From: Modicisalibacter radicis
GTDB lineage: Bacteria > Pseudomonadota > Gammaproteobacteria > Pseudomonadales > Halomonadaceae
NCBI RefSeq assembly: GCF_900961225.1
Contig: NZ_CAAHFN010000142.1
Span: 62,001-126,000, forward strand
Direction of reading: 5' to 3'
DNA length: 64,000 nucleotides
Shown here piece after piece: positions 35,890 to 44,029 of the stretch. The translations under genes were made by a program, and so were the position numbers. The notes beneath the pieces were generated by a model. The model was not told the DNA's origin. It searched no databases and saw only the letters and a list, made by a program, of their open reading frames with translations. Position 1 is the stretch's first letter. Every line of letters starts with the position of its first letter.

Positions 35890-37449
35890 CTATTGGTGGT
35901 ACAGCGGCGCGGCGAGCGCCTCGAGCTCGGCGCACAGCCGGCGCAGCTCGGCGTCCAGGGCGCGATCCTCGCCGAGCGGGGCGATATGCGTGCGGCATTC
36001 GGCAACGAAGCGGGCGAGCGCCGGCGGCGGTGACCCGGCGCTGTCCTGGCGGAGCTCGACGCCCTGGCAGGCGGCATGCAACACGCCGGCGGCGACCTGC
36101 TCGGCGAGGGTGAGCACGCGCAGCGCATCACGCGCGGCGATGGTGCCCATGCTTACCTTATCCTGATTGTGACTCTCGGTGGAGCGCGAGAACACGCTGG
36201 CCGGCATGGTGTGCTTGAGCGCCTCGGCGGTCCACGCCGAGACGCCGATCTGGACGGCCTTGTAGCCATGGTTGAGGGGCGCGCGCTCGGTGCTGGCGCC
36301 GCTCAGGTTGGCCGGCAGGCCATGGTTGTAGCGTTCGTCGACGAGCAGCGCGAGCTGGCGGTCGAGCAGGTCGGCGATATTGGCGACCAGGGTCTTCAGC
36401 GAGTCCATGGCGAAGGCGATGTGGCCGCCGTAGAAGTGTCCGCCGTGCATCACCGTCTCGCCGAGGGGGTCGATCAGCGGATTGTCGTTGGCGCTGTTGA
36501 GCTCGCCCTCGATGAAACCGCGCAGCCAGTCGAGGCTGTCCTCGAGCACGCCGATCACGTGCGGCGCGCAGCGTGTGGAATAGCGGTCCTGCAGGCGCGA
36601 GGCGTTGCGCGGTGGATGATCGTCCTGAGTCGCCAGATCGGCGCGCAGCCGCGCGGCGCAGCGTTGCTGGCCGGGGTGCGGCTTGGCGGCGAACAGCGTG
36701 GCGTCGAAGTGATAGGGGTTGCCGGCCAGCGCCCAGACGTTGAGCGCCGTCAGGCGCGTGGCGAGTCGCGCCAGGCGCTCGCCACGGGCATAGGCCTGGC
36801 AGGCCAGCGCGGTCATCACCGCGGTGCCGTTCATCAGGGCCAGGCCCTCCTTGGGGCGTAGCCGGTAGGGCGCAAGACCGCGTTCGACGAAGGCTTCCGC
36901 AGCCGGGCGGCGGCGGCCGTTGTCATGGACCTCGCGCTCGCCGCAGAGCACCGCGGCGAGATACGACAGCGGCGTGAGGTCGCCGCTGGCGCCCACCGAC
37001 CCCTCGCTGGGAATCACCGGCACGACATCATGCTCGAGAAGCCAGGCCAGCCGTTCGAGCAGTTCCCAGCTGACCCCAGAGACGCCGCGACACAGCGATA
37101 CCAGGCGTACCAGCACCACGGCGCGGGCGGCCTCGGCGTCGAGCATCTCGCCGAGTCCGCAGCCATGGAAGGTGTACAGCTGATGAGGCAGCGCGGCGAG
37201 CTGCTCGGCGGGCACCGCGCGGGTGCAGGCGTCGCCGTAGCCGGTGGTCACGCCGTAGACCACGCCGTCCTCGGCGAGCAGTCGCTCGAGAAAGGCCGGA
37301 CCGGCCTCGATGCGTGCCCGGAATTCGGCGTCGTCGGCCAGGCGCACGCGCCGCTCGCCGCGGGCGACGGCGCAGACATCCTCGATGGCCAGCGGCGAGC
37401 CGTCGAGGGTCAATGGATGGGCGTCGGGGTTCTCAGCGGTCATCGGCAT
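35890..37449 (-). CDS. Aromatic amino acid ammonia-lyase (HAL/PAL/TAL family)
   Basis: 519 aa. The MIO-forming Ala154-Ser155-Gly156 is in GSVGASGDLTPLSYLA and catalytic Tyr65 is in VVYGVTTGYGD. The substrate-selectivity pair aligns to Phe94-His95 in LYTFHGCGLGE: neither Ser-His (histidine lyases) nor His-Leu (tyrosine lyases). In this cluster it most likely makes 4-coumarate or cinnamate as the aryl starter. The start at 37449 and an ATG two codons later are equally possible. It overlaps the acyltransferase gene. Confidence 0.87.
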   Translation of the reverse strand: MPMTAENPDAHPLTLDGSPLAIEDVCAVARGERRVRLADDAEFRARIEAGPAFLERLLAEDGVVYGVTTGYGDACTRAVPAEQLAALPHQLYTFHGCGLGEMLDAEAARAVVLVRLVSLCRGVSGVSWELLERLAWLLEHDVVPVIPSEGSVGASGDLTPLSYLAAVLCGEREVHDNGRRRPAAEAFVERGLAPYRLRPKEGLALMNGTAVMTALACQAYARGERLARLATRLTALNVWALAGNPYHFDATLFAAKPHPGQQRCAARLRADLATQDDHPPRNASRLQDRYSTRCAPHVIGVLEDSLDWLRGFIEGELNSANDNPLIDPLGETVMHGGHFYGGHIAFAMDSLKTLVANIADLLDRQLALLVDERYNHGLPANLSGASTERAPLNHGYKAVQIGVSAWTAEALKHTMPASVFSRSTESHNQDKVSMGTIAARDALRVLTLAEQVAAGVLHAACQGVELRQDSAGSPPPALARFVAECRTHIAPLGEDRALDAELRRLCAELEALAAPLYHQ

Positions 37450-38380
37450 GCCAGTAGGGAAAGAAGTTGAACCACTGCAGCGGATAGTCGCGGCACTGTT
37501 CGCTGAGCCAGTCGACGTAGCGCTGCATGGCGGCGTCGCGCCACGCCTCGCGTTCGGCGCGCTTCAAGTGGGTGGTGTCGTCGAACGGTTGAAAGCGCAC
37601 GCGATGGTGATCGCCCTCGCGCATGCAGCCCAGGGTATAGATCGGGCAGCGCAGCAGCGTCGCCAGCCAGAACGGCCCCTCGGGGAACGGTGCCGGCGCG
37701 CCGAGAAACTCGAGATCGCGGGTCCGGCCGTCATCGGCGAGCGGCACCCGGTCGGCGGCGATCACCACGAAACCACCGTCGTTGATGCGTTGTGCCAGGC
37801 GCATGGCGGTGGCCGGCGTGATCTCGCTGACCTCGACGATCTCGGGGCCGCGGCGCAGCGTGGCGCGCTCCAAGAGAGTGTTGAACTTACGGGCGTTGCG
37901 GGTGTGCATCAACTGCGAGACGTGAAAATCGTCGCGGCTGTCGCTCATCGCGCTGCAGATTTCCAGGTTGCCGTGATGCGAGACCAGCATCAGCCCACCG
38001 CGTCCACCGGTGATGGCGGCATCGAGGCAGGCGCGATCGGCGGCGTCGAGGCGCACGTCGAGCGGCATGCCGCTCCAGGCGTCGACCTTGTCCATCAGCG
38101 ACTGGCCGAAGGCCCGGAAATGGCGCAGCACCAGGCGCTGCGGCCAACGCGGCGGATGTCCGGCATGCCGTGGCCAGATACGCATCAGATAATCGCGCGA
38201 GGCGCGTCGCGCCACAGGGCGGCGAACGAAATAGTAGAGGATCACCCACTGCAGCATGAAGGTGAACGGCAGCCGGCCCAGTCGGCGGCGGATCCAGACC
38301 ATGATCCGCATGCCGGCGACGCTGCCCGATTCCTGAATGCGCGCCCAGTGCTGTCGCGGGGCCTCTTGGGTGGCACTCAC
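37433..38380 (-). CDS. LpxL/HtrB-like acyltransferase
   Basis: 315 aa. The acyltransferase catalytic motif lies in LMLVSHHGNLE, with one membrane-associated helix near residues 38-55. Such proteins in aryl polyene clusters are thought to transfer an acyl or aryl-polyenoyl chain to the lipid anchor. It begins with GTG at 38380, preceded by GGAGGA eight bases upstream, and shares GTGA with the glycosyltransferase stop, which fixes the unusual start codon. Confidence 0.87.
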   Translation of the reverse strand: MSATQEAPRQHWARIQESGSVAGMRIMVWIRRRLGRLPFTFMLQWVILYYFVRRPVARRASRDYLMRIWPRHAGHPPRWPQRLVLRHFRAFGQSLMDKVDAWSGMPLDVRLDAADRACLDAAITGGRGGLMLVSHHGNLEICSAMSDSRDDFHVSQLMHTRNARKFNTLLERATLRRGPEIVEVSEITPATAMRLAQRINDGGFVVIAADRVPLADDGRTRDLEFLGAPAPFPEGPFWLATLLRCPIYTLGCMREGDHHRVRFQPFDDTTHLKRAEREAWRDAAMQRYVDWLSEQCRDYPLQWFNFFPYWHADDR

Positions 38381-39135
38381 GTGGTTTTCCTCCGTTGGGC
38401 GAGGCGCCTTCCGAGCAGTCGCGGCAGGCGGATCAGCATGCCGGCGAGCAGCTTGATGTGCATCAGTGCCAGCAGGGCGTTGTCGCGGGCCATGGCGAAG
38501 TGCGAGACGCCATCCTGTGGGTAGTGTACGCGAACCGGCAGGTTGATCACTTCGCCGCCGGCCCATAGCCAGCGCACCGGCAGCTCGGTGTCGAACTGCA
38601 TGCGCTCGCCGCAGCCGTGGCGCTCGACCAGCCGTAGAGTGGCAGCGACCGGAAACAGCTTGGCCCCGCACATGGTGTCGCGCAGCGTGAACGATAGGGT
38701 GTTCAGCCACACCAGGCCATGGGTCAGGTAGCGGGCGTAGTAGCGATGGCGGGGCACGCTGGCGTCGAAGCGTGGGTAGCCGATGCGCAGGCGCTGGTCG
38801 TCGGCGTCGAGGCCGTGAATGAACGCCGGCAGGTCGGCCGCTTCATGCTGGCCGTCGGCATCGACCTGCAGGGCGTGACTGAAGCCCTTCCGGGCGGCTT
38901 CGCGCAGGCCGGCCTTGACCGCCGCGCCCTTGCCGCGATTGACCGGCAGGCGTACCAGCATCACGTCGTCGGCGGTGGCCAGGCGATCGAGTTCCGCTGC
39001 GCATTCGGCATCGCTGCCGTCGTCGACCAGCAGCAGCGGAATGCCCAGCCGTCGCGCGCCCGCGCAGGTCGAGGCGATCGCCCCGGCATGGTTGTAGACC
39101 GGAATCAGTACGCAGGGACGGGCCGCTTCAGCCAT
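38377..39135 (-). CDS. Family 2 glycosyltransferase
   Basis: 252 aa. GT-A fold with VLIPVYNHAGAI at the N terminus, first aspartate pair in LLVDDGSDAE and metal-binding DADGQHE. A C-terminal hydrophobic region (LLALMHIKLLAGMLI) suggests membrane association. Probably decorates the lipid head group. AGGAG precedes ATG 39135. Overlaps the AMP-ligase gene by 8 bp. Confidence 0.87.
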   Translation of the reverse strand: MAEAARPCVLIPVYNHAGAIASTCAGARRLGIPLLLVDDGSDAECAAELDRLATADDVMLVRLPVNRGKGAAVKAGLREAARKGFSHALQVDADGQHEAADLPAFIHGLDADDQRLRIGYPRFDASVPRHRYYARYLTHGLVWLNTLSFTLRDTMCGAKLFPVAATLRLVERHGCGERMQFDTELPVRWLWAGGEVINLPVRVHYPQDGVSHFAMARDNALLALMHIKLLAGMLIRLPRLLGRRLAQRRKTT

Positions 39136-40912
39136 ATCGCTCGTCTCCTTTTTCCTCTGCCACGGCCGTTGCGGCAAACAGGATGCGCCCGCTGGCGTGG
39201 CGACCGCGCGCGCCGTCGACGCTGAAGCTCAGCCGTTGCCGGCCGCCGGTTGCGTCCTCCTGCGCCAGTGTCAGTCGCGCCCGTTCGCCGGGCAGCAGCA
39301 GCAGCGGGAACTTGACCCGTTCGAGGCCCTGAAAAGGCGCGTCGAGGGCGAACTGCTCGCGGGCCAGCTGGCAGGCCCAGTGCACCAGGACCACACCCGG
39401 CACCACCGGCTGGCCGGGAAAGTGCCCGTCGAGAAAAATGAGTCGTTCGGGGATTTCGAGGTCGATCGCACAGCGCCCCTCGCCAGCCTCCATGACCCCC
39501 AGCCAGCGCGGCTGGCGGCGATCGTCGATATCGCCGAACAGGCGGGCGATCAGTGCCGCCGTGAGCTTGCCCTGGGCGTTGCTCGGCCAATGGCCGACGA
39601 AGCGCCAGTAACGCGGAATCACCGTGGGCTCGTAGCCGGCCAGCAGCCGTTCGCGCAGGCTGGCGATCAGTGTGCGCCGCGCGGCGCGGTCCCGGGGCAG
39701 CTCGGATTCGTCGAGGCGCACGACCGCGCCGAGCCGGGTGGCGTGTTGCGGCAGGGCTACGGTGTGCACTTCGCGTACCCGCGGGTCGGCGGCGAGGGCG
39801 CGGTCCATGGCGGTCAGCGAGACCCGCTTGCCGCCGACCTTGGCGATGCGGTCGCTACGCCCCAGCAGCCGGAAGCCGTTGCCGCTCGGCTCGATGCGAT
39901 CGGCCTGGCGCTGCCAGTCGCGGGTGTCGATGAACGGTGAGCGGAGCCACAGTTGGTTTTCCGTATCGGCGCGGACCTCGATCCCCGGCAGGGGCGTCCA
40001 GGCCTCGCCGCGATGCTGATCGCGCCAGGCGATGCCGCCGGTCTCCGAGCTGCCGTAGATTTCCAGCACCGGCGCGTCGAGCAGGCGGCGGGCCCGGGCG
40101 CTGGCCGCGGCGGGCAGCGGCGCCCCCGACGAGTGGACATAGGCCAGCCGCGCGCGCACCGCCGGCCAGTCGATGCTCTCGGGCAGGCGTTCCAGCGGCG
40201 GCGGGGCACTGATCAGCACCGCGTCGGTGTTCTCCGTGGCGAGTGCCGCCAGCCAGGCGTGCAGCGTCTCCGGGTAGCGGCAGGTGGTGTCGGCCAGGGG
40301 GGCGCCTTCGCAGAGCGGCCGCAACACGGCGAACAACAGCCCGTAGATATGCTGGTGGCTGACCTGGCTGATCACCAGGCGCCCGTCGAGCGGCCATCGG
40401 GCGCGGTGGGTGGCCAGTTCGGCATCGAGCTGGGCGAAGCGTTTTTCCAGACGCTGGGGCTCGCCGCTCGACCCCGAGGTGTATAGCGCAAGCGCGAGTC
40501 GCTGGGGGGCGAGCTGTCCCCAGCGCGGCGCGTGGCCGGACGAGACGGGCCTGTGGCCATCGGCGACATCGCCGAGCCGGGCGCGGGTCAGGCGGTCGGT
40601 GGCGGCAAGTGTCTCGGGGCGGTCGTCGGCGGGCAGCAGGGCGCTGTCGCCGCGTTCCCACAGGGCGATCAGCGCGGCGGCGAACTCCAGCGGTGCGCGT
40701 TCGTGAAGCGACCAGTGCTGACCGGGGCCGGCGATGGTGTCGAGGCAGGCCTGCCAGGCGCCGATACGCTGCTGGAACTCCCCGAGCGTGGTGACGCCCG
40801 GCGTAACGACGCCCGGCGTGGCGACGCCCGAAGCGGATCCGGCGCACCAGCCGACGCAGCGCGTGGGCTCGCCGGCACGCCAGGGTGCCGAGAGTAGCGG
40901 GGAGTCGGTCAT
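39128..40912 (-). CDS. AMP-dependent aryl-acid ligase fused to ApeI-like dehydratase
   Basis: 594 aa. Residues ~1-460 are an adenylation domain (ALYTSGSSGEPQ, then YGSSETGG and GRSDRIAKVGGKRVS) that would load the aryl acid onto the ACP. Residues ~470-594 are a hotdog domain (FLDGHFPGQPVVPGVVLVHWA) of the ApeI/FabA-Z type. The N-terminal linker contains a PGV repeat encoded by 15-bp units. Start ATG overlaps the upstream stop (ATGA). The fusion puts ApeH- and ApeI-type activities in one chain. Confidence 0.88.
   Translation of the reverse strand: MTDSPLLSAPWRAGEPTRCVGWCAGSASGVATPGVVTPGVTTLGEFQQRIGAWQACLDTIAGPGQHWSLHERAPLEFAAALIALWERGDSALLPADDRPETLAATDRLTRARLGDVADGHRPVSSGHAPRWGQLAPQRLALALYTSGSSGEPQRLEKRFAQLDAELATHRARWPLDGRLVISQVSHQHIYGLLFAVLRPLCEGAPLADTTCRYPETLHAWLAALATENTDAVLISAPPPLERLPESIDWPAVRARLAYVHSSGAPLPAAASARARRLLDAPVLEIYGSSETGGIAWRDQHRGEAWTPLPGIEVRADTENQLWLRSPFIDTRDWQRQADRIEPSGNGFRLLGRSDRIAKVGGKRVSLTAMDRALAADPRVREVHTVALPQHATRLGAVVRLDESELPRDRAARRTLIASLRERLLAGYEPTVIPRYWRFVGHWPSNAQGKLTAALIARLFGDIDDRRQPRWLGVMEAGEGRCAIDLEIPERLIFLDGHFPGQPVVPGVVLVHWACQLAREQFALDAPFQGLERVKFPLLLLPGERARLTLAQEDATGGRQRLSFSVDGARGRHASGRILFAATAVAEEKGDERYG
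40788..40832. repeat. 15-bp tandem repeat inside the AMP-ligase gene
   Basis: Three units GTGGTGACGCCCGGC, GTAACGACGCCCGGC and GTGGCGACGCCCGAA. On the coding strand they give the VATPGVVTPGVTT stretch near residues 30-42, outside the conserved adenylation core. In-frame length variation is possible. Confidence 0.85.
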
Positions 40913-41496
40913 GAGGCGCTCTTCCTCTTGATACGTTGGCGCAGGCACCATTCGCCGCCGAACAGCAGGGCCATCGCGAGATAGGCGATGCCACCGTTGT
41001 AAAGCGTCCACAGGGCCGGGTCGCCATGGAGCACCGTGGCCAGGGCGAGGCCGCCGTTGACGGCGAAGAAGCCGCACCAGACCTGGGTCACGCGGCGCGT
41101 ATAGCGCACCCCGCTCGCGGGCAGGTCGGGCTGCTCGCGGCGTGCCAGGCGCTCGATGATGCTGGGCGGATGGCTCAGCGACCAGGCGAACACGCCGAGC
41201 AACGCGAGATTGATCACCACCGGCCAGAGCAGCACGGTCAGCGTGGCGTGACCGGCCAGCGCCAGGAGCAAGGCGGGGATCAGCACCACGCCGGCCCAGC
41301 GCCGATAGCCCGACGGCAGCCGCCAGCAGCCCAGCCCGGCAACCAGCGCCAGCAGCACCCAGCCACCGGTGCGCTCGGCAAGCAGCCTCGACAACCAGGG
41401 CCAACCCAGCGCCAGGGCGCCGAGCAGCAGGTTGAGCAGGACGGTCGGTCCTGAGGCAGTCTTGCCGAGGGGCGTGTTCGTCGCGGCCATCTTCAC
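40909..41496 (-). CDS. COG4648-type membrane protein of the aryl polyene cluster
   Basis: 195 aa with five or six hydrophobic helices (starting LLNLLLGALALGWPWLS) and a conserved-looking VWCGFFAVNGGLA segment. COG4648 proteins accompany aryl polyene genes but their role is not established. It lies between the ACP gene (36-bp gap) and the AMP-ligase gene (4-bp overlap). Confidence 0.82.
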   Translation of the reverse strand: MKMAATNTPLGKTASGPTVLLNLLLGALALGWPWLSRLLAERTGGWVLLALVAGLGCWRLPSGYRRWAGVVLIPALLLALAGHATLTVLLWPVVINLALLGVFAWSLSHPPSIIERLARREQPDLPASGVRYTRRVTQVWCGFFAVNGGLALATVLHGDPALWTLYNGGIAYLAMALLFGGEWCLRQRIKRKSAS

Positions 41497-41532
41497 GTGC
41501 TTCGATGCGAGCTTGTCGGATTGCCTGGGCGG

Positions 41533-41796
41533 TTACTTGACGCGGCGCTCCTCGACCAGCGCGGCCAGGCTGCGCAGGTTGGCGAAATGACGGCGGGTGT
41601 CCTCGCTGTCGGCTTCGAGCTGGATGCCGTAGCGCTTCTGCAGGGCCAGGCCGAGCTCGAGAGCGTCGATGGAGTCGAGCCCCAGCCCCTCGACGAACAG
41701 CGGCTCGTCGGGAGCGATGTCATCCGGCGTGACGTCTTCCAGTTCCAGGGTGTCGATGATCAATTGCTTGAGTTCGCGTTCCAGCTCGGTCGTCAT
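41533..41796 (-). CDS. Acyl carrier protein
   Basis: 87 aa with the phosphopantetheine site LGLDSIDALEL (Ser ~41). It tethers the growing aryl polyene chain. It is the only ACP gene I can find in the cluster; described clusters usually have two. Its first 77 bp overlap the end of the acyltransferase gene in another frame, and its ribosome-binding site AGAGGGA lies inside that gene. Confidence 0.92.
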   Translation of the reverse strand: MTTELERELKQLIIDTLELEDVTPDDIAPDEPLFVEGLGLDSIDALELGLALQKRYGIQLEADSEDTRRHFANLRSLAALVEERRVK

Positions 41797-42586
41797 CGGA
41801 GGGTCCCTCTTCCCATGTGGTGCTGTTGAAATAGTCTTCCAGGCGACGCGTCAGGTCGCGAACGGCCTGCTGTGACGTATCACCGCCGACGAGCGGCGCC
41901 AAGGGGGCGCCGATCTCGATATGAAAATAGGGGCGGCTCGGCGGCACACGATACCATGCTTCGCCCTTGGTCAGGGTGGCCGGGGTGCAGCGAATGCGTA
42001 CCGGGGTGATCCAGGCGCCGCTGGCCAGAGCGATCGATGCCGCGCCGCGCTGCAGCCGGACGGGCTGGCCGGGTAGCGAACGGGTGCCTTCGGGAAACAC
42101 CAGCAGCGGACGACCTTCGGCAAGCGTACGACGGGCCGCGCCGATCACCGTGCGCGGTTCGCGGGTGGTGATGTAGCCGGCGGCGAGAATCGCCCGGCGG
42201 GTGATCGGATTGTCGGCCAGTTGGCCCTTGACGATACAGTTGGCATCGGGGGTCGATGCCAGCAGGAACAGCGCGTCGATCAACGAGGGATGGTTGGCCA
42301 GCAGCAACCGTCCGGAAGTCTGCAGGCGCTCTATATGGTCGATGCGTACCTCGATCACGCCGAGCCGGCGCAACGCCCCGATGAAGCCCTGGCAGGCAAG
42401 GCGTACGAGCCGGCGCACGCGGCGGCGCGCGGTGGGCGCATCGCGCGCGGCCAGCCGGATCGGCGGCGCCAGCAGCCAGCCGATGATCAACGCGCAGAGG
42501 CCGAACAGGATAAATCCCAGCGCGGTACCGACACCGCGCCATAGCCGGGAAAACCGCCCGTTTGCGGGCCGCGCCTGTGTGGGCAT
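41720..42586 (-). CDS. 1-acylglycerol-3-phosphate-type acyltransferase
   Basis: 288 aa, PlsC family, with the NHPSLID (NHxxxxD-type) motif and FPEGTRS. An N-terminal hydrophobic helix (LGFILFGLCALIIGWLL) anchors it. The chosen ATG at 42586 shares one base with the stop of the upstream gene (TGATG); ATG 42604 is an alternative. The last 77 bp also encode the start of the ACP, and the C-terminal ~25 residues look like a by-product of this overlap. Confidence 0.87.
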   Translation of the reverse strand: MPTQARPANGRFSRLWRGVGTALGFILFGLCALIIGWLLAPPIRLAARDAPTARRRVRRLVRLACQGFIGALRRLGVIEVRIDHIERLQTSGRLLLANHPSLIDALFLLASTPDANCIVKGQLADNPITRRAILAAGYITTREPRTVIGAARRTLAEGRPLLVFPEGTRSLPGQPVRLQRGAASIALASGAWITPVRIRCTPATLTKGEAWYRVPPSRPYFHIEIGAPLAPLVGGDTSQQAVRDLTRRLEDYFNSTTWEEGPSDDDRAGTRTQAIDHRHPGTGRRHAG

Positions 42587-43272
42587 CAGTCGTCGAGCCG
42601 CCATGCCAGGCCGCGCTGGGGACTGCGCAATGGCGCTGCATCGACCAGCCAATCGATGACGTCGGCTGGCTGCGGGGGGTCATGCGCATCGGGGTTCGTC
42701 GCGGCCGGTGCGCTGCGCACGCGGCGGCCTCGGTCGGCCGTGAACGCAAGCGCCACGGCGGCCGCTCCACGGCTGGGCGGGGCGTATTCGGCAAAGCGTG
42801 CCGGCACCGGGGCATCGCTGAATACGGCGATGACCCGCGGCGCGCCGTCGGCCAGGTAACCGCGCGCTTCGCTGAACAGCGCGGCGAGTTCGTCGCCGCT
42901 GGCGGACAGTGCCTGTAGCGAGCGGCGGTTGTCGCTGGCGATCGAATGCACGCCGAGTATGGCGTTGTGCACCGACATGCCGAAGCGTGCCGGCGATGGC
43001 GCGTCGCCTTCGGCCAGGGCATACAGCAGTTCCAGTGTGCGTTCGCCGTCGCCGTGCCGGGAGGCGTGAATCATCAGCGTGGTGCTGTCGGGGTCGAGTT
43101 CGGCAAGCATATCGCAGACCGCGCGACCCAGGCCGTTGAGCCGCCGCCGCAGCATGGCCGGCAGCGATTGGCCGCTGGGGCGTTCGAATGTCGACAGTCG
43201 TGGATCGACGGCAGCGGGTCTGTTCGGCTGCCAGGCACGCCAGTCGTGGAGAAAAAGCGGGACTGTGGTCAT
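42586..43272 (-). CDS. apeC: Ketosynthase chain-length-factor-like protein
   Basis: 228 aa, similar to the N-terminal part of beta-ketoacyl synthases (ketoacyl-synt_2 family) with SVHNAILGVHSIASDN in place of the active-site cysteine region, so no catalytic Cys is present. It likely pairs with the active ketosynthase to set chain length. First gene of the 14.6-kb leftward cluster; the promoter must lie in 43273-43580. The ATG at 43272 starts the conserved domain. Confidence 0.85.
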   Translation of the reverse strand: MTTVPLFLHDWRAWQPNRPAAVDPRLSTFERPSGQSLPAMLRRRLNGLGRAVCDMLAELDPDSTTLMIHASRHGDGERTLELLYALAEGDAPSPARFGMSVHNAILGVHSIASDNRRSLQALSASGDELAALFSEARGYLADGAPRVIAVFSDAPVPARFAEYAPPSRGAAAVALAFTADRGRRVRSAPAATNPDAHDPPQPADVIDWLVDAAPLRSPQRGLAWRLDD

Positions 43273-43580
43273 GATCGAATCCTGGATTGCCGAGGATGTC
43301 CGCGCGGCTGCCAGCCGGGCACCGACATCAGGATCATACCCTACGCGAGTCGACCTCGGCAGGCCATCAACGGCCCGTGGCGCCGTGTCGCTCGGGCGAG
43401 CGGCCCCGGGCGTTCGAGGCCGGGCATGACCCCGGAAGTGGCCTTCATCGGCGTCGCCAGGCCGATGACGGCGGCGGTTGGCTTTCCAGCTCCTCGACCG
43501 CCAACTATTGTAATGAGCGCTAAAACGGATTTGGCGATCATGGATGGGACGATGAACAGGACGAACAGGGAGTAGTGCCA
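43273..43580. other. Divergent intergenic region, probable aryl polyene cluster promoter
   Basis: 308 bp between the first gene of the leftward cluster and the small rightward gene at 43581. I see no further gene. The promoter for the whole pigment-lipid operon is expected here; I could not settle a -35/-10 pair by eye. Confidence 0.4.
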
Positions 43581-43829
43581 ATGCCAGCCATCAGAAAGTG
43601 GGTCCACAAGTACCAGAGTCAGCCTTATCTACTGGAAATCCACCAGGACCGATCCTCGGGCGGGGATTACAGTTTCCGGTTTTCGATGCCGATCGAGATG
43701 AGTCACATCGACTCCTCCTGGCATAGGCCGGGAAGGACGTATCCCAGCGAAGATCAGGCCCACAAGGCCGGTGAGCAGTACGCGATGCGCGTGATCGAAC
43801 GATTGAGATCGACAGCACAGGAGTCCTGA
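43581..43829 (+). CDS. Small conserved-looking cytoplasmic protein, unknown function
   Basis: 82 aa, hydrophilic, starting MPAIRKWVHKYQSQPY, with an aromatic-rich beta-like first half and a helical end. GGGAG lies 8 bases before the ATG. A strong terminator follows 27 bp after the stop codon, which supports a real transcription unit. I do not recognise the family. Confidence 0.65.
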   Translation: MPAIRKWVHKYQSQPYLLEIHQDRSSGGDYSFRFSMPIEMSHIDSSWHRPGRTYPSEDQAHKAGEQYAMRVIERLRSTAQES

Positions 43830-43855
43830 CGCCGGCTGTGATTCGCGGGGTCTGG

Positions 43856-43889
43856 ACGGCGACGTCGCTGCCAGCGACGTCGCCGTTTT
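43856..43889 (+). terminator. Rho-independent terminator after the 82-aa gene
   Basis: A 14-bp perfect stem (ACGGCGACGTCGCT and its complement) with a three-base loop, followed by TTTT. It separates the small gene from the sRNA locus downstream. Confidence 0.8.
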
Positions 43890-43965
43890 CGGTTGCATGG
43901 CGCAGGCGTCACCGCCGTCCGGCAGGGCATCGACGGGTCCTTGCGGGCGTTTCTCGCACAACTCG

Positions 43966-43983
43966 TGTCGGCGATCTCTTACA
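43966..43983 (+). promoter_or_regulatory. UvrY/GacA-like binding box upstream of the sRNA
   Basis: TGTCGGCGATCTCTTACA matches the E. coli UvrY box TGTAAGAGATCTCTTACA at 15 of 18 positions, including the whole right half. Its centre is about 60 bp before the likely 5' end of the GGA-rich RNA, which is the spacing seen for GacA boxes upstream of rsmY and rsmZ. Confidence 0.6.
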
Positions 43984-44029
43984 AGATAAGACAACCTGGG
44001 TTAAAGCCGTCGGCGCCTGCGACTGCCAG

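Noticed and set aside
41493..41723. Possible second ACP next to the first
   Set aside because: It is the same DNA read in another frame. The Ser-rich translation lacks the DSL/DSI phosphopantetheine motif.
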